A stretch of DNA of 10,539 nt from Bacillota bacterium (GCA_006226985.1 SBGC01000180.1:1-10539); one strand, 5' to 3'. Shown: positions 1 to 8,826, counted from the stretch's first letter. Program-made: numbers and translations. Notes: a model not told the origin generated them from the letters alone.

Positions 1-2
1 GC

Positions 3-551
3 CATACCAACTGCAATACCTGTAGATCCATTAATCAGTAAATTAGGATATCTTGCAGGTAATACACTAGGTTCTTTTTCTTGTCCATCATAGTTATCGA
101 CATAATCGACTGTATTCTTTTCTAAATCTCTGACAAGCTCTCCAGCGATTTTTGACATTCTAGCTTCGGTGTAACGCATCGCTGCTGCACCGTCGCCATC
201 GACTGAACCAAAGTTACCATGGCCATCAATTAAAGGCATACGGTAGCTAAAAGGTTGTGCCATACGAACCATCGCATCATATACACTTGAGTCACCATGT
301 GGGTGATACTTACCAATGACTTCACCGACGATTCTCGCTGATTTTTTATGTGGCTTATCTGAAGTCATTCCTAAATCATTCATTGCATATAAAATACGTC
401 TTTGAACAGGCTTAAGGCCGTCTCTAATATCTGGTAATGCACGCGAAACGATAACGCTCATCGCATAATTAAGAAACGAGGTCTTCATTTCAGTCGAAAT
501 ATTAATATCTTTTACATTGCCTTCAGTTACTTTTTGAATTCTTTCTTCCAT
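3..551 (-). CDS. gyrA: DNA gyrase subunit A, N-terminal part (cut by window edge)
   Basis: This is the breakage-reunion subunit of DNA gyrase (A2B2), which introduces negative supercoils using ATP hydrolysed by GyrB. Only the first 183 codons are present; the gene runs off the left edge. The translation starts [12 protein letters not shown] and continues with the typical [21 protein letters not shown] block (residues 37-57 region), the [17 protein letters not shown] quinolone-determining region (83-99) and [11 protein letters not shown] with the catalytic tyrosine at Tyr127. The positions equivalent to E. coli Ser83 and Asp87 are Ser88 and Asp92, the unmutated quinolone-sensitive state. The [13 protein letters not shown] context and its place directly after gyrB favour GyrA over ParC. 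The start is set by a strong AGGAGG (plus-strand 557-562) five bases upstream of the ATG. It lies 13 nt after gyrB, so the two are co-transcribed and probably translationally coupled. Confidence 0.97.
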   Translation of the reverse strand, partial: MEERIQKVTEGNVKDINISTEMKTSFLNYAMSVIVSRALPDIRDGLKPVQRRILYAMNDLGMTSDKPHKKSARIVGEVIGKYHPHGDSSVYDAMVRMAQPFSYRMPLIDGHGNFGSVDGDGAAAMRYTEARMSKIAGELVRDLEKNTVDYVDNYDGQEKEPSVLPARYPNLLINGSTGIAVGM

Positions 552-564
552 GATGTCCTCCTTC

Positions 565-3480
<2,916 letters not shown>

Positions 3481-3503
<23 letters not shown>

Positions 3504-3708
3504 GGATAATCATATACTCCATTCCTTCTACAGTGATATGGTCACCAGGATATAGTTTTTTACCACGTTCAGTTCGTTTTTCTTGATTAACCATGACGTC
3601 ATTGCTAAATAAAAAAAACTTGGCTTGCCCACCAGAACCAATGTGATCTGTTGCTTTTAAAAACTGTCCTAAAGTAATATATTCCGTTGAAATTTTGAAT
3701 TTATTCAT
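3481..3708 (-). CDS. yaaA: S4-domain RNA-binding protein, YaaA family
   Basis: A 75-aa protein made almost entirely of one S4 RNA-binding domain. The block ITLGQFLKATDHIGSGGQAK (residues 11-30) and the following VMVNQEKRTERGKKLYPGD match the small S4 protein that lies between dnaN and recF in Bacillus (YaaA/RlbA), which has been linked to ribosome biogenesis. The start is supported by AGGAG (plus-strand 3716-3720) seven bases upstream of ATG. It is the first gene of the yaaA-recF-gyrB-gyrA operon, and its last 23 nt overlap recF. The molecular target is not shown by the sequence. This symbol is also used for an unrelated E. coli peroxide-stress protein. Confidence 0.93.
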
Positions 3709-3715
3709 TTTTATA

Positions 3716-3741
3716 CTCCTATGTTCTTTTATATTATATCA
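3716..3741 (-). promoter_or_regulatory. Extended -10 promoter and RBS for yaaA-recF-gyrB-gyrA
   Basis: Read on the minus strand, TGATATAAT (plus-strand 3733-3741) is a perfect -10 with the TGn extension; no good -35 is seen 16-18 nt upstream. The expected transcription start near 3726 leaves a short leader of under 20 nt with AGGAG at 3716-3720. It lies directly upstream of the operon and downstream of the dnaN terminator, so it fits as the operon promoter. Confidence 0.6.
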
Positions 3742-3811
3742 TAATATAAGCAAAAAAACATCCTTTTTGGAGTTTTTTTTTATTATAAAGTATTTTGTTT
3801 ATTTAAGGTAT

Positions 3812-3845
3812 AAAAAAAGCCTTACATTTGAAAATAAGGCTTTTT
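3812..3845 (-). terminator. Intrinsic terminator after dnaN
   Basis: Six bases past the dnaN stop, the arms AAGCCTTA (plus-strand 3817-3824) and TAAGGCTT (3835-3842) form a perfect 8-bp stem, extended by A-T pairs, around a loop of about 10 nt. On the minus strand the stem is followed by a run of seven T (complement of A 3812-3818), a standard Rho-independent terminator. It ends the dnaN transcript and separates dnaN from the yaaA operon. Confidence 0.85.
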
Positions 3846-3850
3846 GAGAG

Positions 3851-4981
3851 TTAGTCGATTCTTACTGGTAAAATCAAATGCAAGAGATCTTGATCAAGAT
3901 TTCCTTTAATAACAAAGGGTTTAACTTCACCTGCAAATTGAATTAAAATTTCATTTGATGAGAAGGATTTTAATGCTTCAACTAAGTATCTTGAACTAAA
4001 TGCAATCTTAATCGCAGGACCTGTGACATCAGAAGATGGGATGATTTCTTCGAGTGCATCACCAATTTCATTATTTGTTGAACTCATCTCAACAACGTAG
4101 TCTGGTCTTAGACTTAATTTGATAATATTATAGTTTGTTTCACGGTCTCTTGGTGATAATAATGATACACGTTCAACAGCTGCGAGTAATTCTTCTTTAT
4201 TAAATGGAATAACTACAGGAAATTCTGTTGGAATAATACGCATAGTATCTGGATATGTTCCTTCTAATAGACGCGTTTGAAATAAGATTTTATTCATCTT
4301 AAATAAAACTTTATTTGGGTTAATAAATAATTCAACATCATCATTAAAAGTATCTAATATCTTACTTAATTCATCTAAACTCTTATTAGGTATTACGATA
4401 TCAAATGTTTTACTATGTGTTCTAAGTTTTACATTTTTTTGTGATAAACGATAAGAGTCAGTTGCTACACAATATAAGTGATTATCTAAGTATTTAAAAT
4501 TAACGCCTGTTAAAATAGGTCTTTTCTCTGAAGTTGCTGTTGCGTAATTTGTTTCTTTAATAATTGTTCGAATAAGTAAAGAATCTAAAACAATCGGATC
4601 ATCAATGTCTAAGAAATCAATTTCAGGATAATCTTCAACATCCATTAATCTTAGTTTAAATTCTGAGCGATCTGCTTTAATAACAATTAATTTATCTTCA
4701 ATTAAAGCAAACTCTACACGTTGAGATGTTATCTTTCTCATAATTTCAATTAAATAACGTCCAGGAACAGCACCTTTACCTGGTTCTTTAATTTGTAGTG
4801 AGTGATCATCAATTAACACTTGAATAGCTACATCTGTATTACTTGTTGTTAATAAAATATGATCTTCATGAACTTCAAATTTTATTGCATACAAAATTGG
4901 AAGAGGTGTTTTATTAGGTAATCCTTTTTGAACGATTAATAATTGGTTTAATAATACATCACGATCAATACTGAAAATCAT
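3851..4981 (-). CDS. dnaN: DNA polymerase III beta subunit (sliding clamp)
   Basis: The ring-shaped homodimeric clamp that tethers the replicative polymerase to DNA. At 376 aa it has the normal length for three structurally similar domains of about 125 residues each. It starts MIFSIDRDVLLNQLLIVQKG; the family-typical TSNTDVAIQV lies in domain 1 and ATDSYRLSQKNVKL in domain 2. The C-terminus HLILPVRID carries the conserved (M/L)-P-(M/V)-R ending that forms part of the binding cleft for clamp-interacting peptides. AAGGAG (plus-strand 4991-4996) precedes the ATG by 9 nt. It follows dnaA after a 133-nt spacer holding its own promoter and a DnaA box, and it ends six bases before an intrinsic terminator. 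Confidence 0.98.
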   Translation of the reverse strand: MIFSIDRDVLLNQLLIVQKGLPNKTPLPILYAIKFEVHEDHILLTTSNTDVAIQVLIDDHSLQIKEPGKGAVPGRYLIEIMRKITSQRVEFALIEDKLIVIKADRSEFKLRLMDVEDYPEIDFLDIDDPIVLDSLLIRTIIKETNYATATSEKRPILTGVNFKYLDNHLYCVATDSYRLSQKNVKLRTHSKTFDIVIPNKSLDELSKILDTFNDDVELFINPNKVLFKMNKILFQTRLLEGTYPDTMRIIPTEFPVVIPFNKEELLAAVERVSLLSPRDRETNYNIIKLSLRPDYVVEMSSTNNEIGDALEEIIPSSDVTGPAIKIAFSSRYLVEALKSFSSNEILIQFAGEVKPFVIKGNLDQDLLHLILPVRID

Positions 4982-5045
4982 ACGAGTGAGCTCCTTTTAT
5001 TTATTTAGTTTAAGTCTTTAATTATTGTTGTTATAAGTGTGGGTT

Positions 5046-5054
5046 TGTGGATAA
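5046..5054 (-). promoter_or_regulatory. Perfect DnaA box in the dnaA-dnaN spacer
   Basis: TGTGGATAA on the plus strand is TTATCCACA on the dnaA strand, an exact consensus DnaA box. On the dnaA strand it is followed by a C-rich patch (CCCACAC) and then an AT-rich, triplet-like stretch down to the dnaN ribosome binding site. In Bacillus the dnaA-dnaN spacer is the second half of the bipartite origin and contains the unwinding site, so this box may mark the equivalent place; it may also affect dnaN transcription, since it lies downstream of the dnaN promoter. Confidence 0.75.
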
Positions 5055-5082
5055 ATCATTAAAAAGGCTTTATACTGCTTTT

Positions 5083-5111
5083 ATTATACCATATTTCCAA
5101 CATTTTATAAA
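5083..5111 (-). promoter_or_regulatory. Extended -10 promoter for dnaN
   Basis: On the minus strand TGGTATAAT (plus-strand 5083-5091) is a perfect -10 with TGn extension. A weak -35 (TTTATA at 5106-5111, 4 of 6 matches) lies 17 nt away. Transcription would start near 5076, giving a dnaN leader of about 95 nt that includes the DnaA box. dnaN may therefore be transcribed both from here and from dnaA. Confidence 0.55.
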
Positions 5112-5114
5112 CAT

Positions 5115-6479
5115 CTATTTCTTGGATAAAACATCTATTTTTTTGATGATTGTGTCCACTGCAATTCGTAATGCAGGGTCTTGTTTTAAATCGTTTTCAA
5201 TTTTTTCACAAGCAGCTAATACAGTTGAGTGATCTCGATCACCAAATAACGTACCAATTGTTTTATAAGGTATATTATATTTACTTTTTATTAAATACAT
5301 TGCGATATGTCTCGGTAAGATATATTTAGAGTGTCTTTTTTTACCAATTAAATCTTCGAGTGTAATTTGATAAAAATCACTGACAATACTTTGGATTTTA
5401 TCGTAGTTGTTTTCGTTTAGTGAATCACTTTTACGTTTTGTTTTTAAAAGAGGCTCGAGGGCTTCATTAACAGTCTCAACAGTTAATTCTAAGTTGTTTG
5501 TTAAGCAGTAGAATAATACACGTTTTAATGCACCTTCGAGTTCTCGAATATTTGTAACAAATGATGATGCTATAAACTCTAAAACATCATTTGGAATGTC
5601 ATGAATATCTGATGATTCTGATGCAAGTTTTCTTTTTAAAATTTCAATGCGATGCTCAAGATCTGGAACTTGAATATCAACAGTTAATCCAACTTCAAAC
5701 CTCGATGTTAAGCGAGTCATGATGTTTTTCAGATCAGATGCTGGTTTATCTGATGTAATAACTATTTGCTTATTTTGTTGATATAAATAGTCGAAAAGTT
5801 TAAAGAATTCCATTTGTGTTTTTGTTGCTCCACCCATGATTTGAATATCATCAACGAGTAAAACATCAATTTCACGATATTTTGCGTTAAAATCTTCCAT
5901 CTTTTCTCTCTTTAAAAGATTGGCAAAATCTTCGATAAAACCATCAGCTTTAACATATAAAACCTTTTGATTAATATTTTCATCCAATATGTAGTTACCA
6001 ATCGCTTGCATTAAGTGAGTTTTTCCAAGTCCTACGTCACCAAAGATGTATAATGGATTTGCAACTGCACCCGGTTGATCAGCTACTTTCATAGCCATAC
6101 GGAAGGCAAACATGTTACTTTTACCAACAACGAAGTTATCAAATGTGTAAGTTGCGTTTAAATTACCGGGACGATACTTTAAATTTAAGTTTCTTTCAGG
6201 ACTAATTAAAGTCTCTTCAGGGATTAATTCTGATTCTGTAACAAACTTAAAACGGATAGGAGATCCGTGGAACTTTTCAGCCGTATCATTGATTTTATTC
6301 AAGTACAGTTTATTGATTCGATTTTTCGTAAATTCGGACTGAACGAGGACATAAACATGCCCATTCGCATATTTATGAGTCGACTTTAGAGGCTCGAAAA
6401 CATCAGTGAACGTTTCTTCGTTGAATGTTAGCTCTAGTTCGTTCAATATTTTCTGCCATAGAAGATCGTAAGTATTCAT
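5115..6479 (-). CDS. dnaA: Chromosomal replication initiator DnaA
   Basis: AAA+ initiator that binds DnaA boxes, unwinds the origin and loads the helicase. The 454 aa match Gram-positive DnaA. Domain I (about 1-80) begins MNTYDLLWQKILNELE; the linker is short. The AAA+ core starts near TFDNFVVGKSNMFAFRMA (112-129), with Walker A GDVGLGKT (147-154; Asp replaces the more usual second Gly, as in mycoplasmas), Walker B VLLVDDIQ (206-213), sensor-type ITSDKPASDL (241-250) and the box VII-like TRLTSRFEVGL. Domain IV has the signature LPRHIAMYLIKSKYNIPYKTIG and GDRDHSTVL, which contact the DnaA box. AAAGGGG (plus-strand 6488-6494) stands 8 nt before the ATG. It diverges from rpmH across the origin, and two DnaA boxes in its promoter region suggest autoregulation. 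Confidence 0.98.
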   Translation of the reverse strand: MNTYDLLWQKILNELELTFNEETFTDVFEPLKSTHKYANGHVYVLVQSEFTKNRINKLYLNKINDTAEKFHGSPIRFKFVTESELIPEETLISPERNLNLKYRPGNLNATYTFDNFVVGKSNMFAFRMAMKVADQPGAVANPLYIFGDVGLGKTHLMQAIGNYILDENINQKVLYVKADGFIEDFANLLKREKMEDFNAKYREIDVLLVDDIQIMGGATKTQMEFFKLFDYLYQQNKQIVITSDKPASDLKNIMTRLTSRFEVGLTVDIQVPDLEHRIEILKRKLASESSDIHDIPNDVLEFIASSFVTNIRELEGALKRVLFYCLTNNLELTVETVNEALEPLLKTKRKSDSLNENNYDKIQSIVSDFYQITLEDLIGKKRHSKYILPRHIAMYLIKSKYNIPYKTIGTLFGDRDHSTVLAACEKIENDLKQDPALRIAVDTIIKKIDVLSKK

Positions 6480-6508
6480 TGGTATAACCCCTTTGTTCTT
6501 GTGTATTC

Positions 6509-6537
6509 ATGATAACATAAATATAACTATCTGAAAG
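6509..6537 (-). promoter_or_regulatory. Probable dnaA promoter
   Basis: On the minus strand TGTTATCAT (plus-strand 6509-6517) is a 5-of-6 -10 with TGn extension; the hexamer 17 nt upstream (CTTTCA at 6532-6537) is weak. An alternative is TTGATA (6545-6550) with a long 19-nt spacer and TATATT (6520-6525); that -35 overlaps a DnaA box. Either way transcription would start within about 40 nt of the dnaA ATG and lie next to DnaA boxes at 6544-6566. Confidence 0.45.
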
Positions 6538-6543
6538 AAAAAC

Positions 6544-6566
6544 TTATCAACATTATTTGTGGATAA
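6544..6566. promoter_or_regulatory. DnaA box pair upstream of dnaA
   Basis: TTATCAACA (6544-6552, plus strand, one mismatch) and TGTGGATAA (6558-6566, minus-strand box, perfect) face each other with a 5-bp gap. They cover or adjoin the -35 side of the dnaA promoter, a position suited to repression of dnaA by its own product. Confidence 0.75.
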
Positions 6567-6648
6567 CTTTGCATAAAAAACGAAATCAAATTTCTTACAT
6601 TGTGATTAAGTTTTCTATAAGAATGGCTTTATAAAAGGATTTTAATAG

Positions 6649-6697
6649 TTTTCCACATTATCCACAATGTGTATAAGTTGTGAATAAGTTTTCCACA
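6649..6697. promoter_or_regulatory. Compact array of five DnaA boxes (origin core)
   Basis: In 49 bp there are TTTTCCACA (6649-6657, plus), TTATCCACA (6658-6666, plus, perfect), TGTGTATAA (6668-6676, minus), TGTGAATAA (6679-6687, minus) and TTTTCCACA (6689-6697, plus). The non-perfect boxes each differ from consensus at one base. Gaps are 0, 1, 2 and 1 bp. Such density and mixed orientation fit cooperative DnaA assembly. Confidence 0.9.
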
Positions 6698-6798
6698 ATT
6701 TAAGACACATTGGTTGGCTTTATTAAGATGTTAATCGAAACTGAAAACAAGCGAAAGAAATGTAAAATTTATTTTTATAAGAAAAACATAGTTTTATG

Positions 6799-6827
6799 TT
6801 GACAAAAAATGGGTCTTTTTATATAAT
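6799..6827 (+). promoter_or_regulatory. Perfect-consensus sigma-A promoter for rpmH
   Basis: TTGACA (6799-6804) and TATAAT (6822-6827) are both exact consensus hexamers with the optimal 17-nt spacer. Transcription should start near 6834, about 30 nt before the rpmH GTG. It is the strongest promoter visible in the window, in keeping with the high demand for a ribosomal protein, and no other promoter is seen before jag ends. Confidence 0.92.
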
Positions 6828-6849
6828 GAAAAAGCATGGTTTCGCAAGA

Positions 6850-6855
6850 AAGGTG
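6850..6855 (+). promoter_or_regulatory. RBS that fixes the rpmH start
   Basis: AAGGTGG (around 6849-6856) sits about 8 nt before GTG 6865. It selects this GTG over upstream in-frame ATGs at 6796 and 6826, which lie before or inside the promoter and cannot be in the mRNA. Confidence 0.8.
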
Positions 6856-6864
6856 GTTTTATTT

Positions 6865-6999
6865 GTGAAAAGAACATATCAACCAAGTAAGCAAAAGCGC
6901 CAAAAGACTCACGGATTCAGAGCAAGAATGGCTACTGCTGGTGGTCGTCGCGTACTCGCTCGTCGCAGATTGAAAGGCCGCGCAGAATTAACTGTTTAA
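6865..6999 (+). CDS. rpmH: 50S ribosomal protein L34
   Basis: A 44-aa, very basic protein of the large ribosomal subunit, exactly the usual bacterial length. It reads (M)[21 protein letters not shown] and continues with the hallmark [19 protein letters not shown]. The GTG start is chosen because L34 begins KRTYQP in relatives, a good Shine-Dalgarno lies 8 nt upstream, and the longer in-frame reading back to 6796 begins upstream of the promoter. The arginine-rich second half is locally richer in G and C than its surroundings, as is normal for L34. It is first in the rpmH-rnpA-yidC-jag cluster that diverges from dnaA. Confidence 0.97.
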   Translation: MKRTYQPSKQKRQKTHGFRARMATAGGRRVLARRRLKGRAELTV

Positions 7000-7004
7000 T
7001 TGAA

Positions 7005-7044
7005 TATTATTTTAAAACACTTGGATTACTCGATTAAAATAATA
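7005..7044 (+). promoter_or_regulatory. Alternative AU hairpin, possible antiterminator
   Basis: TATTATTTTAA (7005-7015) pairs perfectly over 11 bp with TTAAAATAATA (7034-7044). The loop contains GGATTACTC, the 5' arm of the downstream terminator, and the 3' arm shares bases 7041-7044 with that terminator's upper stem. The two folds therefore compete. It is all A-U pairing, so its strength is uncertain, and the regulatory role is inference. Confidence 0.4.
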
Positions 7045-7075
7045 ACTAACGTTATTTTTGAGTAGTCCTTTTTTT
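7023..7075 (+). terminator. Terminator or attenuator hairpin between rpmH and rnpA
   Basis: GGATTACTC (7023-7031) pairs with GAGTAGTCC (7060-7068), 9 bp with one wobble. An upper stem AATAAC/GTTATT (7041-7046 with 7051-7056) closes a TAAC loop. Seven T (7069-7075) follow directly. This has the form of an intrinsic terminator, but it lies inside an operon, six bases before the rnpA ATG, so partial termination giving more L34 than RnpA is the likely effect. Confidence 0.75.
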
Positions 7076-7081
7076 AAACCT

Positions 7082-7432
7082 ATGAGAAAAAGATATCGCA
7101 TAAAGAAAAGTAGCGAAATCGATGCGATTTTCAAAAACAAAAATGTCAAAGGTGACAGTTATTTTGCAGTATATCAAAGTGAAGATCAAAATGGTACTCA
7201 TTTCCGATTTGCACTTTCGATTGGTAAGAAGTATGGTAATGCAGTTGAGCGTAATCTTGCTAAACGAAGATTACGCATGATTATTAGCGAGAAAGCGACA
7301 CAATTTATTAAAAATAAATTATTTGTTGTTGTGATAAAGCCAACTGCAAAAAATCTCGATTACCAAGAGATGAAATTAAGACTTATTAATTTACTAGAAA
7401 AATCAAAACTTATGGAGATTACAAATGAATAA
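7082..7432 (+). CDS. rnpA: Ribonuclease P protein component
   Basis: Basic protein cofactor of RNase P, which removes the 5' leader of precursor tRNAs together with the catalytic RNA. At 116 aa it equals B. subtilis RnpA in length. It begins MRKRYRIKKSSEIDAIFKNK, a typical RnpA opening, and has the RNR motif GNAVERNLAKRRLR at 52-65 followed by the final helix region. The ATG at 7082 matches the family N-terminus; an in-frame TTG at 7058 would start inside the terminator stem. No Shine-Dalgarno is visible: the bases before ATG are the terminator U-run plus AAACCT. Its 3' end overlaps yidC by 8 nt. Low translation and attenuation would both keep RnpA scarce relative to L34. Confidence 0.95.
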   Translation: MRKRYRIKKSSEIDAIFKNKNVKGDSYFAVYQSEDQNGTHFRFALSIGKKYGNAVERNLAKRRLRMIISEKATQFIKNKLFVVVIKPTAKNLDYQEMKLRLINLLEKSKLMEITNE

Positions 7433-8822
7433 AAAAATTATTTTTATCGTGATGATGCTCTTTCTTGTAATAAGTTTAGCGGCATGTAATCGAGCAGACA
7501 CATCAACAGCAAGTGTTGTGGCAGACTTCCGTACATCCGAAAAGCTTGTATTTAATGAAGGTGGAATCATCAACACACTCAATACATCATATTGGGTAGT
7601 TAATAAAGAGGGAACAATCACTCATAAAGAACAAGATGTTGAAACAAGTATTTATGAAGGTGAAGCTACAGGCATTCGCACATATACATTAGATCCTGAT
7701 GGCGAAAATGCAGAATTTACACAAACATTTCAAATATATGTTGTCCCCAATGAAATCGTTGGAGACCCTAATGAAATCGTTTTGATAGGATTCACATTTG
7801 TTGAACACAATCTTAGACTTCGCATAGGACAAGACTTCAATCCAACGGATATGACTATTTATGCTGTCCAAAGAGATGGCGATATTGTTGAGTTAAAAGG
7901 TGAAGATGTTGCTGAAAACTTTACGTATGATTATGAAGCGCTCAAAGATGGCAATTTTCAAAATAAAGTTTCATTTGAAGTAACTTTCACTTACGGAAAC
8001 GTATCAAAAACATTTGATGTTTATGTTTCTGGAGGAGAAAAACCTATTTCAACTGAGGATGCGTCATTCTTTGATTGGATTTTAGTGATTCCTGTTGCCT
8101 TCGTGATGCACTTTTTCGCATCACTTATGGGTAATTCGTTTGCTTTAGGTATTTTCTTTACAACAATTATCGTACGTACACTAGCATGGCCAATCTATGC
8201 TAAATCGAATGATTTATCGATAAAAATGAACCTTGCACAACCTGAAATGCAACGCGTTCAAGCAAAATACGCAACGAGAAAAGATCCACAGTCTCAGCAA
8301 ATGATGCAAATGGAACTTCTTCAGGTTTATAAGAAACATGGTATTAACTTATTAGGTTGTTTATTTCCTTTCTTACAAATGCCAATATTCATCGCTATGT
8401 ATGGTGTTGTTCGTAGAATTACATTAGAAGGTGGTATGTATGCTGGATCTGTTAAGAATGTTGATTTCTTATTTGGACTCGTAGATTTATCTAAAGGTAG
8501 TGAAGTTATAACAAGTACAATTTTAGCTGGTATTGTTGGTGTAACAATGTATATCTTACAAAAGATATCCATGAAAAAACCAAGTTATGCTAAAAACACA
8601 GGTACACATACACCAAATCCTCAAGCAGCACAAACAGAAAAAACAATGAAATTCGTAAGCTATTTCATGATCATCATCATGGCTGTAGCATCATTTTCAA
8701 GCAACGCATTAGCTTTATACTGGATTTTTGGTAACATGTATTCATTAGGACAGACATTAGTCAACCGCAGATTAAACGAAAAGAAACACGAACGTCTAAA
8801 ACAAAAGCAGTTAATGGGGTGA
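7425..8822 (+). CDS. yidC: YidC/Oxa1-family membrane protein insertase, lipoprotein type with large ectodomain
   Basis: Inserts and folds membrane proteins, alone or with Sec. Residues 1-21 are a lipoprotein signal (MNKKIIFIVMMLFLVISLAAC, lipobox ending at Cys21). Residues about 33-107 and 120-203 are extracytoplasmic and beta-rich; the second, ending SFEVTFTYGNVSKTFDVYVSG, resembles bacterial Ig-like (Big-type) domains. The Oxa1 core begins about 215: hydrophobic segments near 219-232 and 238-255 with the conserved groove arginine Arg251 in IIVRTLAWPIY, a charged cytoplasmic hairpin (260-305), then FPFLQMPIFIAMYG (314-327), and later segments near 362-380 and 402-435. The basic tail NEKKHERLKQKQ ends it. 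Gram-positive YidC is usually about 260-290 aa, so 465 aa reflects the added ectodomain. GGAG (7414-7417) lies 7 nt before ATG, inside rnpA. jag follows by 4 nt. Confidence 0.95.
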   Translation: MNKKIIFIVMMLFLVISLAACNRADTSTASVVADFRTSEKLVFNEGGIINTLNTSYWVVNKEGTITHKEQDVETSIYEGEATGIRTYTLDPDGENAEFTQTFQIYVVPNEIVGDPNEIVLIGFTFVEHNLRLRIGQDFNPTDMTIYAVQRDGDIVELKGEDVAENFTYDYEALKDGNFQNKVSFEVTFTYGNVSKTFDVYVSGGEKPISTEDASFFDWILVIPVAFVMHFFASLMGNSFALGIFFTTIIVRTLAWPIYAKSNDLSIKMNLAQPEMQRVQAKYATRKDPQSQQMMQMELLQVYKKHGINLLGCLFPFLQMPIFIAMYGVVRRITLEGGMYAGSVKNVDFLFGLVDLSKGSEVITSTILAGIVGVTMYILQKISMKKPSYAKNTGTHTPNPQAAQTEKTMKFVSYFMIIIMAVASFSSNALALYWIFGNMYSLGQTLVNRRLNEKKHERLKQKQLMG

Positions 8823-8826
8823 GAAT

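Larger units (their letters stand above)
6480..6798. other. Replication origin (oriC), intergenic dnaA-rpmH region
   Basis: The gene-free stretch between divergent dnaA and rpmH holds at least seven DnaA boxes with zero or one mismatch to TTATCCACA. Two are near dnaA (6544-6566) and five form a compact cluster (6649-6697). Visibly AT-rich DNA lies between the groups (6567-6648) and between the cluster and the rpmH promoter (6698-6798), offering candidate unwinding elements. All genes on both sides are transcribed away from here, as expected for leading-strand genes leaving an origin. The part nearest dnaA also contains the dnaA promoter. Confidence 0.9.

Noticed and set aside
3752..3781. A-run, CATCC, TTTTT, GGAG, T-run as a second terminator between dnaN and yaaA
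   Set aside because: Only three contiguous G-C/A-T pairs (TCC/GGA) form before mismatches, so the stem is too weak to call despite the flanking A and T runs.
5047..5232. Plus-strand open reading frame of 61 codons
   Set aside because: It overlaps the dnaA 3' end and the dnaN promoter/DnaA-box spacer on the opposite strand, starts with no RBS, and shows no family pattern.
6601..6609. TGTGATTAA as another DnaA box
   Set aside because: Two mismatches to consensus; in AT-rich DNA such a match is expected by chance.
6796..6864. Longer rpmH reading frame starting at ATG 6796 (or 6826)
   Set aside because: Those starts lie upstream of or inside the perfect promoter, and L34 homologues begin at the KRTYQP encoded from GTG 6865, which has a good RBS.
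7058..7081. TTG start for rnpA at 7058
   Set aside because: It lies in the terminator stem with no RBS and adds eight residues not typical of RnpA; ATG 7082 gives the standard 116-aa protein.
7403..7871. Minus-strand open frames of 72 and 60 codons opposite yidC
   Set aside because: Antisense shadows of a clearly coding gene, with no RBS and low-complexity translations.
8327..8572. Minus-strand open frame of 81 codons opposite yidC
   Set aside because: Antisense to the conserved Oxa1 core; no supporting start signal.
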